Assembly (NCBI GenBank): GCA_030622395.1
Contig: JAUXGF010000128.1
Coordinates: forward strand, 1 to 7,606
Direction: 5' to 3'
From: Calditrichaceae bacterium
GTDB taxonomy: Bacteria > Calditrichota > Calditrichia > Calditrichales > Calditrichaceae
DNA length: 7,606 nt
How positions within the stretch are numbered: position 1 is the first letter of the stretch; each line of letters begins with the position of its first letter. The notes under the pieces are model-generated. The model made no database searches and was not told the DNA's origin. It saw only the letters and a program-made list of their open reading frames with translations. Position numbers and translations under genes: made by a program. Positions 1 through 6,038 of the stretch are shown piece by piece.

Positions 1-75
1 GCTGTGCCCGGGGCGGCAACTCCGGTGGGGAGTACAGAAGAATGGAATCCTAAAGAATTGGTATTTATTATTTGA
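1..75 (+). CDS. Possible C-terminal end of an upstream protein, 5' truncated
   Basis: Frame 1 is open from the first base of the window to a TGA at 73-75 and encodes 24 residues ending EEWNPKELVFII. The mix of residues (Pro, Gly, Thr, then a Trp-Asn-Pro-Lys-Glu segment and a hydrophobic end) reads like a real protein tail. The other two forward frames look less protein-like. I do not recognise the family, and 24 residues are too few to assign one. It would be transcribed in the same direction as dusB and separated from it by about 330 bp. It could also be chance. Confidence 0.35.
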   Translation, partial: AVPGAATPVGSTEEWNPKELVFII

Positions 76-250
76 TATTTGTTATTTCCGGTTTATCCGG
101 CTTAGGGATGGGTAAGAAAAAGCTGAAAACTTTTATACTTTGTTGAGGACGGAAGCCCATGAGTGTTTATGTGAAAGCAATCAGCTATCAGCCCGCCCGT
201 GTAGGATGAAGATTTTTTAATAACAAATGCCTGCTCGATCAGTGAAAAAA

Positions 251-320
251 GTTTAAAGTTTATAAGTGAACTAAAATGACTAAAGTTTTCATTAACTTTA
301 GTTCACTTTTAACTTTAGAC
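251..320. repeat. Long inverted repeat built from ctttag/cactt words
   Basis: A perfect 12-bp arm pair, aagtgaactaaa at 264-275 and tttagttcactt at 297-308, is extended outward by ten more pairs (251-260 with 311-320, one of them G-U) after a small 3/2-nt internal loop. The 21-nt centre also contains taaagtt (281-287), which can pair with aacttta (294-300), so alternative folds exist. Related words continue to about 335 (actttaggcactttt). No T-tract follows, so a simple intrinsic terminator is unlikely. It resembles a dispersed intergenic repeat more than a gene-specific regulator. Confidence 0.7.
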
Positions 321-350
321 ACTTTAGGCACTTTTAATAGGGTAAACATT

Positions 351-366
351 TCCCGACCAGTCGGGA
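351..366. promoter_or_regulatory. 16-bp perfect palindrome, possible operator or dispersed palindromic element
   Basis: TCCCGACCAGTCGGGA has perfect 7-bp arms around a CA centre. It sits immediately upstream of a -10-like TACAAT (370-375), where a repressor would cover the promoter spacer, about 40 bp before the dusB start. The shape resembles operators of TetR-family repressors, but no regulator gene is visible in this window. Similar 16-bp palindromes recur elsewhere in the window (2543-2558, 7297-7312, and a degenerate copy at 7040-7054), so a dispersed element is an equally good reading. Confidence 0.5.
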
Positions 367-369
367 CTA

Positions 370-375
370 TACAAT
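370..375 (+). promoter_or_regulatory. Candidate -10 box for dusB
   Basis: TACAAT matches the sigma70 -10 consensus at 5 of 6 positions and lies 29 bp upstream of the dusB ATG. No good -35 is present: the hexamer 17 bp upstream is cattTC-like. The assignment rests on the -10 alone and on its position between the palindrome and the gene. Confidence 0.3.
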
Positions 376-404
376 AAATTACTTTTTAACAATACAGAGG
401 ATCG

Positions 405-1457
405 ATGACGATTCAATACGGAAAATATAAAGTCGATAAAGGATTGTTTTTAGCGCCGATGGAAAATGTAAGCGATTATCCTTTCCGGATGATCTGCAAA
501 CAAATGGGCGCCGATGTAATGTATTCCGAATTTATCAGTTCGGAAGCGCTTATACGGGATGCGGAAAAGGCTTTTAAAAAAATGACTATTAAGCCCGAAG
601 AACATCCCATTGGCATACAGATTTATGGCAATCGAGTTGAAGCTATGGTTAAAGCCGCCCGGATAGCCGAGGGGAAAGACCCTGATTTTATTGATATAAA
701 TTTTGGCTGTCCGGTCAAAAAAGTCGCTTTAAAAGGCGCCGGTTCAGGTTTGCTACGCGACGCGCCTAAAATGATTGAAATCTGTAAAGCCGTAGCTTGT
801 TCAGTAAATCTTCCGGTGACCGCCAAAACGCGGCTGGGCTGGGACGCGGATTCCATTCAAATAGTAGAAATTGCCAAACAAATGCAGGATGTGGGAATCG
901 AAGCCATTGCCATTCATGCGCGGACAAGGACTCAGGGATATAAGGGAACTGCGGATTGGGAGTGGATTAAAAAAGTAAAAGAAGCGGTGAATATCCCTGT
1001 TATCGGAAACGGCGATGTTACCGAGCCGCGGCAGGCTTTAGAAATGTTTGAACAGACCGGCTGCGATGCGGTTATGATTGGCAGAGGAGCGATGCATAAT
1101 CCATGGATTTTTCGCGACGCTAAATTATATATGGAAACAGGACAAACAGCGGAAAAACCTTCTCTGGATGAACGTGTGGATATTCTGAAACGCCATTATC
1201 TTTATAGTGTGGAATATAAAGGCGAGTGCAAGGGCGTTATTGAAATGCGCAAACATTTAAGCGGTTATTTAAAAGGTCTGCCGTATATTGCTAAATTTAG
1301 ATTGGAATTAATGCAGTATAAAACCTTGAAACCGGTATTCCAAAAATTAGACGCCTTAAAAGAAGCGGTTGTTTATCGTGACTTGGTTAAATCTAACGGC
1401 GTTAGAGAGGCAGATACAAATGCCGTCAACTACGAAGATGTGAAAGAAGAAAATTAA
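405..1457 (+). CDS. dusB: tRNA-dihydrouridine synthase, DusB family
   Basis: This FMN- and NADPH-dependent cytoplasmic enzyme reduces specific uridines in the tRNA D-loop to dihydrouridine. The 350-residue protein is a TIM barrel with a C-terminal helical tRNA-binding domain from about residue 250. Visible family marks are APMENVSDYPFR (17-28; canonical APMAGVTDxPFR), the catalytic cysteine C102 in NFGCPVKKV, flavin-contacting K141 in TAKTRLGW, HARTR (171-175), GNGDV (201-205) and IGRGAMHNPW (225-234). It is somewhat longer than E. coli DusB (about 321 residues), mostly through a charged C-terminal tail. The ATG at 405 has GAGG at 397-400, a short 4-nt spacing, and gives the expected N-terminal length. 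The 'MEN' in place of 'MAG' resembles Bacteroidota-type sequences. DusB rather than DusA or DusC is inferred from overall motif similarity. Confidence 0.93.
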   Translation: MTIQYGKYKVDKGLFLAPMENVSDYPFRMICKQMGADVMYSEFISSEALIRDAEKAFKKMTIKPEEHPIGIQIYGNRVEAMVKAARIAEGKDPDFIDINFGCPVKKVALKGAGSGLLRDAPKMIEICKAVACSVNLPVTAKTRLGWDADSIQIVEIAKQMQDVGIEAIAIHARTRTQGYKGTADWEWIKKVKEAVNIPVIGNGDVTEPRQALEMFEQTGCDAVMIGRGAMHNPWIFRDAKLYMETGQTAEKPSLDERVDILKRHYLYSVEYKGECKGVIEMRKHLSGYLKGLPYIAKFRLELMQYKTLKPVFQKLDALKEAVVYRDLVKSNGVREADTNAVNYEDVKEEN

Positions 1458-1513
1458 ATACAGGTTCTTTAGTAAAACCAATTTGATACCCTATAAACAA
1501 CCCGCAAAAAAAC

Positions 1514-1542
1514 TTGACTAAGAAAAATAATGATATTAAATT
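1514..1542 (+). promoter_or_regulatory. Sigma70-type promoter for rplM-rpsI
   Basis: TTGACT (1514-1519, 5 of 6 to TTGACA) is followed after 17 bp by TAAATT (1537-1542, 4 of 6 to TATAAT) in AT-rich DNA. This predicts a start near 1549 and a leader of about 33 nt before the rplM start. It lies in the only gap between dusB and rplM, and I see no terminator after dusB, so some read-through is also likely. Confidence 0.5.
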
Positions 1543-1569
1543 ATTTGTTTTATTTTTAAATTTTAGATC

Positions 1570-1575
1570 AGGAGG
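1570..1575 (+). promoter_or_regulatory. Strong Shine-Dalgarno that fixes the rplM start
   Basis: AGGAGG is directly followed by an in-frame TTG at 1576, which is too close to be used. The second TTG, at 1582, lies 6 nt downstream at ideal spacing and gives the N-terminus MKTYIA expected for L13. Confidence 0.85.
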
Positions 1576-1581
1576 TTGAGC

Positions 1582-2019
1582 TTGAAAACATACATTGCGC
1601 GGGATAAGGAAATTGAAGAATCAAAGCGCTGGTATATTATTGACGCCGAAGGTCAGGTATTGGGTCGGATGGCAAGTAAAATCGCGCATATTTTAAGAGG
1701 GAAAAATAAACCAATCTATTCGCCGCATCAGGATGTCGGCGATTATATTGTTGTTGTTAATGCTGAGAAAATAAAGTTAACCGGCAAAAAAATGGAACAG
1801 AAGACATATTTTCGTCATTCCGGCTATCCCGGTGGAGTGACGCAAACGCCTGTTGCATTAATGTTGCAGCGTCATCCCGAACGCGTAGTAGAATATGCCG
1901 TAAAAAGAATGATGCCAAAAAATGCCTTAGGACGGAATATGTTTAAAAAATTAAAAGTCTATGCCGGGTCAGATCATCCGCATAAAGCTCAGCAGCCACA
2001 AACATTGGATATCAAATAA
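1582..2019 (+). CDS. rplM: 50S ribosomal protein L13
   Basis: This is an early-assembling 23S rRNA-binding protein of the large subunit. From the TTG at 1582 it has 145 residues (E. coli 142). Family marks are the N-terminal MKTYIA, WYIIDAEGQVLGRMASKIA (17-35), GDYIVVVNAEKI (53-64), the YFRHSGYPGG segment (76-85) and the signature VYAGSDHPHKAQQP (126-139). I chose the second of two in-frame TTG codons because the AGGAGG at 1570-1575 sits 6 nt before it and abuts the first. rpsI follows 19 bp after the stop, the conserved L13-S9 pairing. A TTG start on a ribosomal protein gene behind a near-perfect Shine-Dalgarno may temper its translation; that is inference. Confidence 0.97.
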   Translation: MKTYIARDKEIEESKRWYIIDAEGQVLGRMASKIAHILRGKNKPIYSPHQDVGDYIVVVNAEKIKLTGKKMEQKTYFRHSGYPGGVTQTPVALMLQRHPERVVEYAVKRMMPKNALGRNMFKKLKVYAGSDHPHKAQQPQTLDIK

Positions 2020-2038
2020 ATAATCAGGAGTTTTTTTA

Positions 2039-2428
2039 ATGGAAGTATTTGCAACAGTAGGAAGGCGTAAAGGAGCGGTTGCTCGTATAAGAATGACGCC
2101 GGGCGATGGTAATATATCGATTAACGGGAGTAAAGGACTGCTTGATTATTTTAAGCGTGAAACTTTAAAAATGGATATTGAGCAGCCATTAGAGATTACT
2201 GAAAATTTAGATAAATTTGATTTTAAAATTCGAGTAAACGGCGGTGGCTTAAGCGGGCAGGCAGGCGCAGTTCGCCTTGGAATTGCAAGGGCTTTATTGG
2301 CTTACAGCGAAGATTACCGAAAAGAATTACGCCATGGCGGTTTTCTTACAAGGGATCCGAGAGAAAAGGAAAGAAAGAAATACGGTTTAGCCAAAGCTCG
2401 TAAACGCTACCAGTTTTCAAAACGTTAA
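2039..2428 (+). CDS. rpsI: 30S ribosomal protein S9
   Basis: This small-subunit head protein reaches the P-site tRNA anticodon stem-loop with its C-terminal tail. The 129 residues (E. coli 130) include the N-terminal [15 protein letters not shown] (5-19), the conserved [21 protein letters not shown] (66-86), the basic [12 protein letters not shown] segment (104-115) and the invariant ending KRYQFSKR, whose terminal Ser-Lys-Arg contacts tRNA. CAGGAG at 2025-2030 lies 8 nt before the ATG. It is the second gene of the rplM-rpsI unit and is closed off by the terminator at 2454-2480. No unusual residues are apparent. Confidence 0.98.
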   Translation: MEVFATVGRRKGAVARIRMTPGDGNISINGSKGLLDYFKRETLKMDIEQPLEITENLDKFDFKIRVNGGGLSGQAGAVRLGIARALLAYSEDYRKELRHGGFLTRDPREKERKKYGLAKARKRYQFSKR

Positions 2429-2453
2429 TACTTGGAAATATTATTTTAAATCG

Positions 2454-2480
2454 AAGCCAGAAAATTACTCTGGCTTTTTT
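2454..2480 (+). terminator. Intrinsic terminator after rpsI
   Basis: An 8-bp perfect stem, AAGCCAGA (2454-2461) with TCTGGCTT (2469-2476), has a 7-nt loop and runs into six T residues (2475-2480). It lies 26 bp after the rpsI stop and separates rplM-rpsI from the rpsB operon. Confidence 0.88.
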
Positions 2481-2531
2481 CGTGTTTTAAATACATTACG
2501 ATTAACTAAAAAAACGCACATCAACTATTGT

Positions 2532-2596
2532 CTCTTTGGGTGTCCCGATGTTTTGGGATTAAAGAGGATTTTAAGTTGGTGGAGGTATAACCCAAA
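2532..2596 (+). promoter_or_regulatory. Structured rpsB leader, possible S2 autoregulatory element with pseudoknot
   Basis: CTCTTT (2532-2537) pairs with AAAGAG (2561-2566). Inside it TCCCGA (2543-2548) pairs with TTGGGA (2553-2558, one G-U) around a TGTT loop. The unpaired side of the internal loop lies within tttgggt (2535-2541), which is perfectly complementary to acccaaa (2590-2596). That second site ends 4 nt before the rpsB Shine-Dalgarno AAGGAG (2601-2606). The outer stem and the downstream pairing compete for 2535-2537, but a 4-bp pairing of gggt alone is compatible with both. In E. coli the rpsB-tsf operon is repressed by S2 acting on its 5' leader, so a comparable role here is plausible but inferred. 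Confidence 0.45.
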
Positions 2597-2611
2597 TTAT
2601 AAGGAGAAATT

Positions 2612-3412
2612 ATGCCCTCAATTGCATTGGATCAGTTACTAGCCGCAGGTACGCATTTCGGACATTTAACCCGCCGTTGGAATCCCAGAATGAAAGAATT
2701 TATTTTTATGAATAAAAATGGGATTCATATCATAGACTTAAAAAAAACACAAAAAAATTTAGACCGCGCCCTTGAGGCAATTAAGAAAATAGTTGATGAA
2801 GGCTACGATGTTCTTTTTGTAGGAACAAAAATTCAGGCAAAAGAAATAATAAATTCTGAGGCGCAGCGTTGTAATCAATATTATGTGTCCCATCGCTGGC
2901 TTGGTGGAATGCTTACAAATTTTTCAACAATTAAAAAATCGATTAAACATTATAAGAATCTTGAAAAAATGAGTAAAGACGGCACTTATGAAAAAATATC
3001 AAAAAAAGAAAGATTGATGATTGACCGCGAGAAAGAAAAACTTTACAAAGTTCTCGGCGGAATTGAGGATATGAAACGCCTGCCGGGCGCAGTTTTTGTT
3101 GTAGATACAAAAAAGGAAAATATTGCCGTTAAAGAAGCGATTAAAATGAACATTCCTATTTTTGCTATGATTGATACGAATTCGGACCCAACGGAGATTG
3201 ATTATCCCGTACCGGCTAATGATGACGCTGCGAAGAGCATTAGCCTGATAACAAGTAAATTTGCCGATGCAATTATTGAAGCTAAACAAAAAGTAGCCGA
3301 AGTTAAAGCATTGGACGAAGCAGTTAAAGAAGAGAAAAAGCCGTTAGAAAAAGAAACACAGCAAGCGGCAAAGGGAAATAAAGAAACGAATAGTACGAAA
3401 GAGGAGTTGTAG
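2612..3412 (+). CDS. rpsB: 30S ribosomal protein S2
   Basis: This late-assembling small-subunit protein bridges head and body and is needed to recruit S1 where S1 is present. The 266 residues (E. coli 241) show AAGTHFGH (11-18), RRWNPRMKEFIF (21-32), NGIHIIDLKKT (36-46), a coiled-coil protrusion (about 105-155), VVDTKKENIAV (163-173), AMIDTNSDP (185-193) and VPANDDAAKSI (200-210). The extra length is a Lys/Glu/Ala-rich, probably disordered tail (about 228-266), common in FCB-type lineages. AAGGAG at 2601-2606 lies 5 nt before the ATG. It opens the rpsB-tsf-pyrH-frr operon, and its leader may carry autoregulation. Confidence 0.98.
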   Translation: MPSIALDQLLAAGTHFGHLTRRWNPRMKEFIFMNKNGIHIIDLKKTQKNLDRALEAIKKIVDEGYDVLFVGTKIQAKEIINSEAQRCNQYYVSHRWLGGMLTNFSTIKKSIKHYKNLEKMSKDGTYEKISKKERLMIDREKEKLYKVLGGIEDMKRLPGAVFVVDTKKENIAVKEAIKMNIPIFAMIDTNSDPTEIDYPVPANDDAAKSISLITSKFADAIIEAKQKVAEVKALDEAVKEEKKPLEKETQQAAKGNKETNSTKEEL

Positions 3413-3414
3413 GA

Positions 3415-4011
3415 ATGGCAGAGATTACAGCAGCAATGGTAAAAGACCTGCGTGAAAAAACCGCCGTAGGGATGATGGATTGTAAAAAAGCGTTAACCGA
3501 GGCTGAAGGAGACGTTGAAAAAGCCATTGAAATATTACGTAAGAAAGGTATAGCTAAAGCCGCAAAACGTGTAGACCGCGCCGCTAATGAGGGGATAATC
3601 GCTTCATATATTCACCCAGGAAGCAAGCTCGGAGTTTTAGTGGAAATAAATTGTGAAACAGACTTTGTCGCCAATACAGATAATATGAAGGATTTTACAA
3701 AAAATATAGCTATGCATATAGCAGCGGCGAACCCATTGGTAGTCCGTCGTGAAGAGTTGGATCAAGCTGTTATAGACAAAGAAAAAGATATATATAAAGA
3801 ACAAGCGCAAAGCTCCGGTAAGCCGGATCATATTATTGATAAAATTGTTCAGGGACGTGTTGAAAAATATTATCAGGAAGTTTGTCTTATAGAACAAGAT
3901 TACATAAAAGATCCGGAAAAGACAATTAACGATTTGCTTACCGAAACAATTTCAAAAGTAGGTGAAAATGTAACCATTAAACATTTTGCCCGTTTTCATA
4001 TTGGAAAGTAA
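3415..4011 (+). CDS. tsf: Elongation factor Ts, short form
   Basis: EF-Ts is the cytoplasmic exchange factor that releases GDP from EF-Tu. The 198 residues begin with a UBA-like domain, LREKTAVGMMDCKKAL (12-27), then the core with CETDFVANT (80-88), whose Asp83-Phe84 enter the EF-Tu nucleotide/Mg region. At 198 residues it is much shorter than E. coli EF-Ts (283) and close to the Thermus form (196), which lacks one core subdomain and can act as a dimer; dimerisation here is inferred. The start lies 2 nt after the rpsB stop, and its GAGGAG Shine-Dalgarno (3401-3406) is inside the last rpsB codons, so translation is probably coupled. Confidence 0.97.
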   Translation: MAEITAAMVKDLREKTAVGMMDCKKALTEAEGDVEKAIEILRKKGIAKAAKRVDRAANEGIIASYIHPGSKLGVLVEINCETDFVANTDNMKDFTKNIAMHIAAANPLVVRREELDQAVIDKEKDIYKEQAQSSGKPDHIIDKIVQGRVEKYYQEVCLIEQDYIKDPEKTINDLLTETISKVGENVTIKHFARFHIGK

Positions 4012-4014
4012 AAT

Positions 4015-4737
4015 ATGCCTGCTTTAATCCCAAAATATAAACGTATCTTGCTAAAGATAAGCGGGGAGTCGCTTGCCGGACAGCAAAAGAACGGTATATG
4101 TCCACATGCTCTCCAACGTTTTGCAAATGAGATTAAAAAAGTATATGATTTAGGCGTAGAGATTGGAATTGTAACAGGCGGCGGAAATATTTTCCGAGGG
4201 CTTTCTGATAATGCAAAACAAATGGACCGTGTTACGGCAGACCACATGGGGATGCTGGCTACTGTGATCAATGCTCTGGCTTTGCATGATATTCTGGAAA
4301 GGAATAAAATCCCGTCGTGCGTAATGACAGCGGTAAAGATGCAAGAATTTGCCGAACCTTATATTATAGAGAAAGCTGTACGGCATCTTGAAAAAAAACG
4401 GGTGGTTATTTTTAGCGCAGGCACCGGAAATCCATTTTTTACTACTGATACGGCGGCGGTACTGCGTGCGGTTGAAATAAAGTCGGATATTATTCTTAAA
4501 GGTACGCGCGTTGACGGCGTTTATAACGCAGATCCGGAAAAGGTCCAAGACGCCTTTAAGTTTGATACTCTTACTTATATGGATGTTGTGAAGAAAGGGT
4601 TGAAGATAATGGATACGACTGCTATTACCCTTTCCATGGATAATGAATTGCCAATTATTGTTTTTAATTTTGATAGAACAGATAATTTGAAAAAAATAAT
4701 TTTAGGCGAGTCAATCGGAACAAAAGTGCAGGGGTGA
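4015..4737 (+). CDS. pyrH: UMP kinase
   Basis: This amino-acid-kinase-fold enzyme phosphorylates UMP to UDP with ATP. It is hexameric and typically feedback-inhibited by UTP. The 240 residues (E. coli 241) carry LLKISGESL (12-20) with the phosphate-binding Lys14, VTGGGNIFRG (53-62), DRVTADHMGMLATVINA (71-87), the UMP/ATP segment FSAGTGNPFFTTDTAA (133-148), LKGTRVDGVYNADP (161-174) and the C-terminal MDNELPIIVFN. It starts 3 nt after the tsf stop with only a weak GGAAAG upstream (4003-4008), so coupled translation is likely. Its place between tsf and frr is the classic bacterial order. Confidence 0.98.
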   Translation: MPALIPKYKRILLKISGESLAGQQKNGICPHALQRFANEIKKVYDLGVEIGIVTGGGNIFRGLSDNAKQMDRVTADHMGMLATVINALALHDILERNKIPSCVMTAVKMQEFAEPYIIEKAVRHLEKKRVVIFSAGTGNPFFTTDTAAVLRAVEIKSDIILKGTRVDGVYNADPEKVQDAFKFDTLTYMDVVKKGLKIMDTTAITLSMDNELPIIVFNFDRTDNLKKIILGESIGTKVQG

Positions 4738-4741
4738 TAAA

Positions 4742-5302
4742 ATGGATGCAAAAGAATTACAAAAAGACGCCAAATATCGAATGAACAAAACTATAGAAAC
4801 ATTTACTAGTGAATTGACTAAGATTCGAACAGGGCGCGCCACACCGGCTTTGCTTGATTCAGTTAAAGTTGATTATTATGGGCAGAAGGTGCCTATAAAT
4901 CAAGCGGCAACTGTAAGCGTACCCGAGCCGCGCCTTATTGTTGTTCAGCCATGGGAAAAGAAAATGCTGCCTGATATTGAAAAAGAAATATTAAAAGCAG
5001 ACCTCGGATTCAATCCAAATAATGATGGGACATTTATACGTATTCCAATTCCTCAATTAAGCGAAGAACGTAGAAAAGACCTCGTTAAATTAGTCCATAA
5101 ATTTACGGAAGACAGCAAAATAGCAATACGAAATATTAGGCGCGATCTTAATGATCATTTGAAAAAATTGGAAAAGAATCATGAAATTTCTGAAGATGAA
5201 TTGAGCATAGAGCTTGAAGAAACGCAAAAATTAACGGATGATCATATTAAACAAATTGATGAAATAATGGAAAATAAAGAAAAAGAAGTAATGGAAGTCT
5301 AA
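4742..5302 (+). CDS. frr: Ribosome recycling factor
   Basis: RRF works with EF-G to split post-termination ribosomes. The 186 residues (E. coli 185) form the L-shaped fold: a three-helix bundle with KIRTGRATPALLD (27-39) and the C-terminal helices containing IAIRNIRRDLND (127-138), whose arginines contact 23S rRNA, plus the beta domain VDYYGQKVPINQAATVSVPEPR (43-64). AGGGGTGA (4730-4737) overlaps the pyrH stop and serves as Shine-Dalgarno, 4 nt before the ATG. It is the last gene of the operon. The uppS-cdsA genes that often follow in other bacteria are absent, and a terminator comes at once. Confidence 0.98.
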   Translation: MDAKELQKDAKYRMNKTIETFTSELTKIRTGRATPALLDSVKVDYYGQKVPINQAATVSVPEPRLIVVQPWEKKMLPDIEKEILKADLGFNPNNDGTFIRIPIPQLSEERRKDLVKLVHKFTEDSKIAIRNIRRDLNDHLKKLEKNHEISEDELSIELEETQKLTDDHIKQIDEIMENKEKEVMEV

Positions 5303-5327
5303 GAACTAAAAAAGTTAGTTTGTACAT

Positions 5328-5362
5328 AAGCCGGGCGGGGAATATCTTGTTCGGCTTTTTTT
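5328..5362 (+). terminator. Intrinsic terminator after frr
   Basis: AAGCCGGGC (5328-5336) pairs with GTTCGGCTT (5349-5357) in a 9-bp stem including two G-U pairs, with a 12-nt loop, and continues into seven T residues (5356-5362). It lies 25 bp after the frr stop and closes the rpsB operon. Confidence 0.85.
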
Positions 5363-6038
5363 GAAATATATTTAATTTTACCTGCCTTTTATTTCTATAC
5401 CGGCTTCATTATTAAAACAGATAAATGTTTTTATAAACAGGTGAAATCAGTTTGGAAATATTAATTGAATTAGCGTAAGTTTCATTTTAAATATAATATT
5501 GATAAAGCTTGGTTATTTTTAAAATTATGATTTTAATTTTTATTTTATTTTATTTATGATTAGTAATTTACAATTATGCAATAATTTATGATATAAAGCA
5601 CAACCATTAGATTCAAATTTATTTTACTTAACAATTGAGTTGATCAAATGTTAAAGAATTAGAACATTTATTTGTAAAGTTGATATTTTATAGCTAATAT
5701 TTATACAAAAAATGTAATAAAAAACCGCAGTATACGTAATAATGAAAATATATACCGTTATCACATCTAAATCAAACAAGTCGCAAATGTTAAATATTGG
5801 TTGTAAATTTTTAGTAGAAAAATCAGTATTTAAATTATTCTTAAAATATCAGAAAGATTATTGATGATTGGCAGATAAGATGTTCTTGAGTGTAAATAGT
5901 AAATTCCTTTATTTATCAATTTTTCAGATAAAGTATTATTAATGTGATGATTGTTACATGAATTAAATAAAGTATTAGTATATTGTTAAGTGTTGCCACA
6001 TTTATTCAATATTCTTTATAAAATTCAGGGAGAATAGT
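5363..6038. other. AT-rich gap between frr and the sugar transferase
   Basis: This stretch of about 675 bp is strikingly A/T-rich, with long runs such as tttatttta, and stops are dense in the frames I followed. I find no convincing gene, tRNA, structured RNA or repeat. One very short hydrophobic reading (MILIFILFYL, from about 5527) is explained by composition. The gap is far longer than the other intergenic spaces here and marks the boundary between the translation cluster and surface-glycan genes. It may be decayed coding sequence or a regulatory leader; neither is demonstrated. Confidence 0.6.
5993..6022 (+). promoter_or_regulatory. Candidate promoter for the sugar transferase
   Basis: TTGCCA (5993-5998, 5 of 6) and TATAAA (6017-6022, 5 of 6) are 18 bp apart. 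If used, transcription would start near 6029, inside the AGGGAG Shine-Dalgarno (6027-6032) of the TTG start. That would leave a nearly leaderless message or favour the ATG at 6060. The AT-rich setting makes chance matches common. Confidence 0.3.

Larger units (their letters stand above)
76..404. other. Intergenic region upstream of dusB
   Basis: No gene is supported here on either strand. The first part (76-240) is mixed sequence with one modest long-range complementarity (agctga at 121-126 with tcagct at 181-186), and I could not match it to any riboswitch or structured RNA I know. The second part holds a long inverted repeat (251-320), further copies of its ctttag/cactt words to about 335, and a compact palindrome (351-366) next to a -10-like box. 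Confidence 0.6.

Noticed and set aside
120..240. Possible riboswitch or structured RNA (agctga/tcagct pairing, 'ggacggaagccc' segment)
   Set aside because: I compared it by eye with cobalamin, TPP, c-di-GMP, guanidine and fluoride riboswitch cores and with SRP, RNase P and tmRNA motifs, and found no match beyond a few bases. One 6-bp pairing across 54 nt is not enough.
525..546. TTCCGA...TCGGAA inverted repeat inside dusB
   Set aside because: The arms are 9 nt apart and lie in codons for the conserved SEFISSEA motif, so the protein sequence explains it. It also differs in spacing from the intergenic palindromes.
623..856. Minus-strand open frame inside dusB
   Set aside because: It lies wholly antisense to a gene with every catalytic motif intact, and its translation has no recognisable features. 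The same applies to the antisense frames in rpsB, tsf and pyrH (2999-3289, 3324-3527, 3637-3897, 3996-4271, 4150-4548).
2502..2531. Promoter-like TTAACT/TATTGT before rpsB
   Set aside because: Both hexamers match at only 4 of 6 positions, and the predicted start (near 2538) would cut off the left arm of the leader hairpin.
5527..5559. Tiny hydrophobic reading MILIFILFYL in the AT-rich gap
   Set aside because: Ten codons with no Shine-Dalgarno. A/T-rich DNA yields Ile/Leu/Phe runs by composition, so it is not evidence of a lost membrane helix.
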